Assembly: GCA_946479895.1 (NCBI GenBank)
Contig: CAMLHT010000157.1
Location: forward strand, 1-8,912
Length of the DNA stretch: 8,912 bases
DNA from: an uncultured Gemmatimonadota bacterium
GTDB taxonomy: Bacteria > Gemmatimonadota > Gemmatimonadetes > Gemmatimonadales > Gemmatimonadaceae
Direction: 5' to 3'
Every line of letters starts with the position of its first letter. Within the stretch, counting starts at the first letter, position 1. Positions 5,111 to 8,912 of this stretch are shown piece by piece. Under the pieces are notes generated by a model. The model was not told the origin of the DNA. It saw only the letters and a list, made by a program, of their open reading frames with translations, and made no database searches. Both the position numbers and the translations under genes were made by a program.

Positions 5111-7441
5111 TCACGCGGCCTCCTCGGTTCGACCGCCTGACGTCAGCGCGGGGGGCGTCACGACGGGAGGCAGCGCCGGGACTCTCGATCCGCCGCCCAG
5201 GGACCAGCGACGACGGCGCGCGCCATCGAACTCGACGCCCATGCTGAACAGGATCGCGATGTTCGTCTGTAGCGACTGCACGTGGCGCACGGTCCCGGTG
5301 CCCTGCACCGACGCTCCCGGCACCTCGAACGACACCACCGTTCCCGGCGGGATCGGGGCGTCGCCGATCAGCCGCGCGCCGGCCTCGCTGTAGTCCTCGA
5401 GGATGAACATGCGCGACGGCGCCGTGCTGCCCAGCCCGTTCATCCGCACCCGCGCCGGGAGCCCGACCAGCCGCCGCCGTCCACCGCGCAGGTTGCGGAT
5501 CACTTCCGCCGTGCGCGTCATGATGTCGATCGACTGGCGGTACCGGATGCGCCACATCGGCATCGCGTGATGGGTGCAGTACAGCTCGATCGCGTCGCGA
5601 TCGTCCATCGCCATCTCGTTGAAGGCGACGCCATGCTTGAAGACGCGGCCGAGGTGGGTCTTCTCCTCTTCCACGTGCTTCACCGTCCCGGTGGTCAGCA
5701 CCCGTCGCGGCACCAGCGGAAGCTGGATCGTGACCACCGAATCCGGCTCGATGCGCTGCGTCGAGCGGAAGCCGAGTCCGGCCGGATTCAGGTCGACGGT
5801 GAGGGCCGGAACCGCCTCGTTCAGCCCTTCGACCTGGACCTGGACCGGCAGCTGCTCCTCGAACCGGTGATCCTCGCGCTGCTGCTTCATCGCCAGCACG
5901 TGGCGCACGACGTAGAAGGCGAAATAGCAGTTCCACAGCGCCCACACACCGTTCATCCAGAACGCCATCGAGCCCCAGCCCGGCGCCGTGTAGTCGATCC
6001 AGCCCTGCCGCCAGGCGATGGTCGCCCAGATCGGCGCGATGATCGAGAGCACGAGCAGCACGAGCTGCGGGATGTACGCCATGGGCGGCACGCTCGACTT
6101 GCCCTTGGGCGTCACGTTGAACTTCAGCGGCTTCCTGCTGAACACCGCGAGGGCCGCGAGCATGTACGTCCAGACGCGCACCATCGTGAAGCGCTCGCTC
6201 AGCAGCAGGTAGCCCGTGCCCCGCGACAGGAGCTCGAAGGCGACGATCGAGATGATGATGTACGGGATGAGCCGCGCCAGGAACGCGTGCTCGTCCCCCG
6301 CCACCGGCAGGACGCCGGTGAAGAAATAGAGGAGCGGCATCAGGTAGAAGACCGCCTTCTGCCATCCCTCGAAGTACGCGGCCGTGCCCGCGAAATAGTT
6401 GATGCGCTGCGGCAGCGTCAGCCCGCGCATCGTCAGCGGCCTGAGCTTGCGCAGCACCTGCATCGCGCCCTGGCCCCACCGCATGCGCTGCACGTGATAG
6501 GCGTCCGCCGCCCCCGGCGCGAGGCCGTACGCCAGCGTCTCGGCGTGATACGCCGTCTTGAAGCCCCGGGCATGGAGCTCCATCGTCGTCTCCATGTCCT
6601 CGATGATCGTTTTCGACGCGAAGCCGCCGACGCTCTCGAGTGCTGACCGCCGGATGATCCCGCAGCTACCGCAGAAGAACGACGCGTTCCAGTTGTCGCG
6701 GCCGCGCTGGATCAGCGAGTAGAAGATCCGGTTCTCCTCCCACAGCCGGCGCCCCTCGTCGTTCACGACGTGAGTGAAGGAATCGACGTTGTAGAAATCC
6801 TGCGGCGACTGGACCAGCGCCATCTTCGGGTCGCGGAAGTAGCCGAGCATCCGGTCGAGGATGTTCGGCAGGGGCACGTGGTCGGCGTCGAGCTGGAGGA
6901 TGAACTCACCGCTGGTCACGCCGATCGCGAAGTTGAGGTTGCCCGACTTCGCATTGGCGTTGCCCACCCGGCGGATGTACCCGATCCCGAGCTCCTCCGT
7001 CATCTTCCGCACGTCCTCGCGCTTGCCGTCATCGAGGATGTACGTGCGGTGGGGATACCGGATGGCGCGCGCGCCGATCGCGGTGCGGCGCAGCACCTCG
7101 AGCGGCTCGTTGTAGCAGGTGATGAAGACGTCGACCGTCCGGCCCGGAGGCGCCGGCCCCGGCTCGCGGTTCGTGAGCCGCCAGGTCAGCATCACGAACA
7201 TGCACATGTTCACGTACGCCCACGTCTCGGCGAGAAGCAGGATGATCGAGGGCACGATGGCCGCGGGCGCCGTGTTGATCGTCGACGTCCACCGCCAGTA
7301 GATCCAGTAGGTGGCGTACATGAGCGCGACGACGGCGACCGTCCGGATCAGCGCTTCGCGCGTCGCGGACGTCGTGAGAGGTCCATCGCCTGGTCGGCCT
7401 GCCTGCGCAATCACATCCCCGACCGTGCTCGTCTGCTCCAT
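5111..7441 (-). CDS. bcsA: BcsA-type cellulose synthase catalytic subunit with PilZ regulation (apparently two PilZ domains)
   Basis: The product is 776 residues, the usual BcsA length. It makes beta-1,4-glucan (or a close relative) from UDP-sugar at the inner membrane. Two N-terminal helices (about 31-50 and 60-88) lead to a GT2 domain with DDG (137-139), LDADH (184-188), FFCGSCG (255-261), IIED (279-282) and QRMRW (318-322). These are the nucleotide- and metal-binding Asp residues, the catalytic-base TED-like site and the QxxRW acceptor site of processive synthases. About five helices follow (350-515), interrupted by FNVTPKG (441-447), which matches the FxVTxK gating loop of BcsA. PilZ 1 has RxxxR at 522-526 and DLNPAG at 550-555 (Asn replaces the usual Ser). 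A second PilZ-like segment has R652-R656 and DYSEAG at 683-688. The ATG at 7441 has AGGG upstream. It is first in its operon; no bcsB is in the window. Confidence 0.92.
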   Translation of the reverse strand: MEQTSTVGDVIAQAGRPGDGPLTTSATREALIRTVAVVALMYATYWIYWRWTSTINTAPAAIVPSIILLLAETWAYVNMCMFVMLTWRLTNREPGPAPPGRTVDVFITCYNEPLEVLRRTAIGARAIRYPHRTYILDDGKREDVRKMTEELGIGYIRRVGNANAKSGNLNFAIGVTSGEFILQLDADHVPLPNILDRMLGYFRDPKMALVQSPQDFYNVDSFTHVVNDEGRRLWEENRIFYSLIQRGRDNWNASFFCGSCGIIRRSALESVGGFASKTIIEDMETTMELHARGFKTAYHAETLAYGLAPGAADAYHVQRMRWGQGAMQVLRKLRPLTMRGLTLPQRINYFAGTAAYFEGWQKAVFYLMPLLYFFTGVLPVAGDEHAFLARLIPYIIISIVAFELLSRGTGYLLLSERFTMVRVWTYMLAALAVFSRKPLKFNVTPKGKSSVPPMAYIPQLVLLVLSIIAPIWATIAWRQGWIDYTAPGWGSMAFWMNGVWALWNCYFAFYVVRHVLAMKQQREDHRFEEQLPVQVQVEGLNEAVPALTVDLNPAGLGFRSTQRIEPDSVVTIQLPLVPRRVLTTGTVKHVEEEKTHLGRVFKHGVAFNEMAMDDRDAIELYCTHHAMPMWRIRYRQSIDIMTRTAEVIRNLRGGRRRLVGLPARVRMNGLGSTAPSRMFILEDYSEAGARLIGDAPIPPGTVVSFEVPGASVQGTGTVRHVQSLQTNIAILFSMGVEFDGARRRRWSLGGGSRVPALPPVVTPPALTSGGRTEEAA

Positions 7442-7530
7442 GCGTACCCTGGTCGCCAGCCCGTGCGACCGACGAATTCGGCCGCTCGCGTGCGGGAATC
7501 GACGTCAGGCGTTTGCGAGTTCCATGCCCG

Positions 7531-7546
7531 GTGTGACCCGTCACAC
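7531..7546. promoter_or_regulatory. palindromic operator candidate between divergent bcsA and DUF3131 genes
   Basis: GTGTGACCCGTCACAC is a perfect inverted repeat: 7-bp arms with two central bases. It contains TGTGA-N4-TCACA, which has the half-sites of CRP-type operators but with an FNR-like 4-base spacing. It lies in the 193-bp gap 7442-7634, with 89 bases to the bcsA ATG on one side and 88 to the DUF3131 ATG on the other. That symmetric position suits a regulator acting on both genes. I could not pick out convincing -35/-10 boxes in either direction. The regulator is unknown. Confidence 0.5.
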
Positions 7547-7634
7547 TCATGAGCGCACTCGTGCATCACGGGGGTCTGGCCCTTGCAATCGTCCGTTTCA
7601 GACGCGCGACTGTCCGCGCCGCGAGCCTCCCGAG

Positions 7635-8912
7635 ATGTCCCAACCGATGAGCCTGATCCTGTTTGGCGCCGCGATCTTCGCGAGCGCAGCCGCCTGCACC
7701 GACGCCCAGGGCAATTCGAGCGACAAGGCGGGTTCGCCGCCGGCGGCTCAGGCCGCAATGCCCGCCGCCGGGCCGGAGCTCACGGCCGAGGAGCGGAAGT
7801 TCTACCGGGACGTCGCGAAATCGGCCTGGACGTACCTCGAGGCGAACTACAAGCCCGCCACCGGCTTCGTTAGCGCAACGGCGGACTGGGCGAACACCAC
7901 GATCTGGGACATCGGCGGACAGCTCCTGGCCTTCCGGGCGGCGAAGGAGCTCGGCCTCCTGAGTCCGGCGGAATTCACCAAGCGAACGACGAAGGCCCTC
8001 TCGACGCTCGAGAAGGCCCCGCTCTATCGCGGCGTGGCGTACAACAAGGTCTACTCGACGACCACCGGCCAGCTCGGCGAAGGCGGCGCGCATGGATACG
8101 CCGCGACCGACCTCGGCCGTTTCCTGGTGGCGCTGAAGGTCCTCTCGGTCCAGGAGCCGTCGCTCAAGCCGCAGATCGAGCGGGTCGTGAAGCGCATCGA
8201 CTTCTCGAAGGTCGTGAAGGACGGATACCTCTACGGCATGCTCAACGGGTCGAAGGGCCAGCCGTGGCAGTTCCAGGAAGGACGCATCGGCTACGAGCAG
8301 TACGTGGCTCGGGGATTCGCGGAATGGGGCCAGGACGTCTCGAATGCGCTGGACGTGATGAAGAACGCCCGGCCGAAGAAGGTCATGGGCGTCGAGATCC
8401 TGGAGGACACGCGTTATCAGGACCGACTGCTCAGCGAGCCGTTCATCCTCTACGGCATCGAGCTCGGCCTGAGCGGACCGTATCGCGATCTCGCGGCGAA
8501 CGTGCTCAAGCTGCAGCAGGCCCGGTATGACTCGACGGGGAAGATGACCATCGTGTCCGAGGACGCGAGCGGCGTCGCCCCGCACTACTTCTACTACTAC
8601 TGCGCGTACTGCAGCGGCAAGCCGTTCAGCATCGACGTCTCGACCCCGGGCAAGACGCTCGACGGTCCGCGCTGGGTGAGCACCAAGGCCGCGTTCGGCT
8701 GGCACGCGCTGATGCCGAACGACTACACGAAGAAGGCGATCGACTATGTCGCGGCCGCGAACGACCCGAAGAAGGGCTGGGCCTCGGGCGTGATGGAGGA
8801 CACGGGCAAGTCCACGAGCTCCTGGGACGTCAACACGGCGGCCGTGCTGCTCGAGATCGCCTACTACCAGCTCCGTGGCGGGAAGCCGCTGATCGAGCCG
8901 GCCGCGGTCGCT
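7635..8912 (+). CDS. DUF3131 protein with lipoprotein-like leader (C-terminus cut by window edge)
   Basis: The frame from ATG 7635 is open to the last base (426 codons, no stop). The leader MSQPMSLILFGAAIFASAAAC ends in a possible lipobox Cys at residue 21 (AAA-C, not canonical), followed by a Ser/Pro/Ala linker. The domain shows the DUF3131 pattern: W91-D-I-G-G, RAAKELGLLSPAEF, NKVYSTTTGQ (137-146), GYAATDLGRFLVALKVL (154-170), EGRIGYEQYVARGF (215-228), and the closing GWASGVMED...SSWDVNTAAVLLE...YYQLRGGKPL. The closing pattern suggests that few residues are missing. Family knowledge: DUF3131 is uncharacterised; its helical repeats and conserved acidic/aromatic residues resemble (alpha/alpha)6 glycan-active enzymes, and here D92, E216 and E221 are candidates. 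A CAYC pair sits at 323-326. There is no strong Shine-Dalgarno (CCGAG only), and ATG 7647 is an alternative. Divergence from bcsA suggests a role in processing or binding the polymer. Confidence 0.8.
   Translation, partial: MSQPMSLILFGAAIFASAAACTDAQGNSSDKAGSPPAAQAAMPAAGPELTAEERKFYRDVAKSAWTYLEANYKPATGFVSATADWANTTIWDIGGQLLAFRAAKELGLLSPAEFTKRTTKALSTLEKAPLYRGVAYNKVYSTTTGQLGEGGAHGYAATDLGRFLVALKVLSVQEPSLKPQIERVVKRIDFSKVVKDGYLYGMLNGSKGQPWQFQEGRIGYEQYVARGFAEWGQDVSNALDVMKNARPKKVMGVEILEDTRYQDRLLSEPFILYGIELGLSGPYRDLAANVLKLQQARYDSTGKMTIVSEDASGVAPHYFYYYCAYCSGKPFSIDVSTPGKTLDGPRWVSTKAAFGWHALMPNDYTKKAIDYVAAANDPKKGWASGVMEDTGKSTSSWDVNTAAVLLEIAYYQLRGGKPLIEPAAVA

Noticed and set aside
5282..6646. A 454-codon plus-strand open frame
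   Set aside because: It lies entirely opposite the bcsA catalytic and PilZ regions. The translation is low-complexity Arg/His-rich with no recognisable domain.
7442..7634. c-di-GMP riboswitch or sigma-54 promoter upstream of bcsA
   Set aside because: I could not see a GEMM-type core or a GG-N10-GC element with correct spacing on either strand.
7566..8705. A 379-codon minus-strand open frame
   Set aside because: It is antisense to the DUF3131 gene, whose translation carries clear family motifs and a leader. The antisense product is Arg/Leu/Glu-rich and featureless.

Overview
This is a GC-rich bacterial window. It carries a five-gene block on the minus strand, one divergent gene on the plus strand that runs off the right edge, and a highly repetitive non-coding stretch at the left end. 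The GC content, the secreted beta-propeller of unknown function and the mix of families would fit Gemmatimonadota or a similar Gram-negative soil phylum. That placement is a guess from style, not from a marker gene. Sec signal peptides ending in AxA and a predicted outer-membrane barrel indicate a diderm cell.

The core is an exopolysaccharide locus read right to left. A cellulose-synthase-type glycosyltransferase (bcsA, 7441 to 5111) has all the expected catalytic motifs, an FxVTxK gating loop, a PilZ domain and what looks like a second, C-terminal PilZ domain. It is followed after 19 bp by a multi-pass acyltransferase of the HGSNAT/YeiB/DUF5009 type (5091 to 3484). After another 51 bp comes a small secreted protein that looks like an outer-membrane beta-barrel (3432 to 2725). 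A strong hairpin separates these from a PIG-L/LmbE-type deacetylase (2652 to 1573) and a secreted 6-bladed-beta-propeller-like protein (1532 to 363). Divergent from bcsA is a DUF3131 protein with a lipoprotein-like leader (7635 to beyond the window end). A perfect 7+2+7 palindrome lies almost exactly midway between the two divergent start codons.

Read together, this suggests a c-di-GMP-responsive beta-glucan synthase whose product may be acetylated by the membrane acyltransferase, deacetylated by the PIG-L enzyme, exported through or anchored at the outer membrane, and perhaps trimmed or bound by the DUF3131 protein. No bcsB, bcsC, bcsZ or bcsD is present in the window, so this is not a standard cellulose operon. 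The chemical nature of the polymer cannot be read from the sequence.

The left end (57 to 362) is an unusual non-coding block. It is made of degenerate 7-bp units of the form AGCCNNN whose orientation flips midway, and it contains a 73-bp inverted repeat (69 of 73 matching) around a 135-bp centre. It lies just beyond the 3' end of the beta-propeller gene. If the short open stretch at 3 to 56 is the tail of a plus-strand gene, it lies between two convergent genes.
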